Below, piece by piece: positions 5,648 through 5,676 of a stretch of DNA of 5,676 nt. This DNA is from Deltaproteobacteria bacterium (lineage in GTDB: Bacteria; Desulfobacterota; DSM-4660; Desulfatiglandales; Desulfatiglandaceae). The stretch spans positions 1 to 5,676 of the forward strand of contig JAGHDR010000039.1 of NCBI GenBank assembly GCA_021159825.1. The letters are read 5' to 3'. Positions within the stretch are counted from its first letter, which is position 1, and each line of letters starts with the position of its first letter. The position numbers and the translations under genes were made by a program. Under the pieces are notes generated by a model. The model was given only the letters and a program-made list of their open reading frames with translations, searched no databases and was not told the origin of the DNA.

Positions 5648-5676
5648 CATCCTGATGACATGCTCGCCAATCTGAA

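Larger units (their letters stand above)
5304..5676. other. Gene-free stretch holding a degenerate S23-repeat element
   Basis: No intact gene is seen on either strand. In order it holds a hairpin (5317-5334), the GAGCAGG array, an unassigned A-rich spacer (5392-5459), a small stem (5460-5472), the left inverted-repeat arm, the S23 remnant, the ACTGACA array, and 29 bases with nothing recognisable. No tRNA, transposase or clear target-site duplication is visible; the right end of the element may lie beyond the window. Confidence 0.6.

Overview
The window looks like chromosomal DNA of an anaerobic sulfate-reducing bacterium of the Desulfobacterota. The main clue is the pair at the left end: a membrane-anchored multiheme cytochrome c followed directly by a Tat-exported member of the molybdopterin oxidoreductase family. 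This is the start of a Qrc-type (quinone reductase complex) operon, which links periplasmic c-type cytochromes to the membrane menaquinone pool in sulfate reducers. The species cannot be named from this sequence.

Layout, with most genes on the minus strand. Positions 1-1879: qrcB-like gene, start present, C-terminus beyond the left edge. Positions 1893-2609: qrcA-like cytochrome with five CxxCH haem sites. Positions 2778-2963: rpsU (ribosomal protein bS21). Positions 2964-3317: a leader region with a strong sigma70-like promoter, a hairpin and a possible 44-residue small ORF that has a near-consensus Shine-Dalgarno. Positions 3318-4730: rlmD-type 23S rRNA uracil-C5 methyltransferase with its own promoter. 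On the plus strand, 4938-5303 encodes a small, probably exported, cysteine-containing protein of unknown function, divergent from rlmD and followed by a hairpin.

Positions 5304-5676 hold no intact gene. They contain a degenerate element: four perfect copies of one 7-base repeat, then the first quarter of a four-helix-bundle S23 / 23S rRNA intervening-sequence protein gene without a usable start codon, then about eight copies of a different 7-base repeat. A perfect 12-base inverted repeat brackets the gene fragment, and its right arm lies in the second repeat array. This is the most unusual part of the window.

Functionally there are three unrelated blocks. The first is respiratory electron transfer (qrcAB; qrcC and qrcD would be expected just beyond the left edge). 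The second is ribosome biogenesis and translation (rpsU, rlmD). The third is an accessory stretch (secreted orphan protein plus S23 remnant). Three promoters with TTGACA or TTGACT -35 boxes suggest that qrcAB, the rpsU leader and rlmD are separately transcribed.
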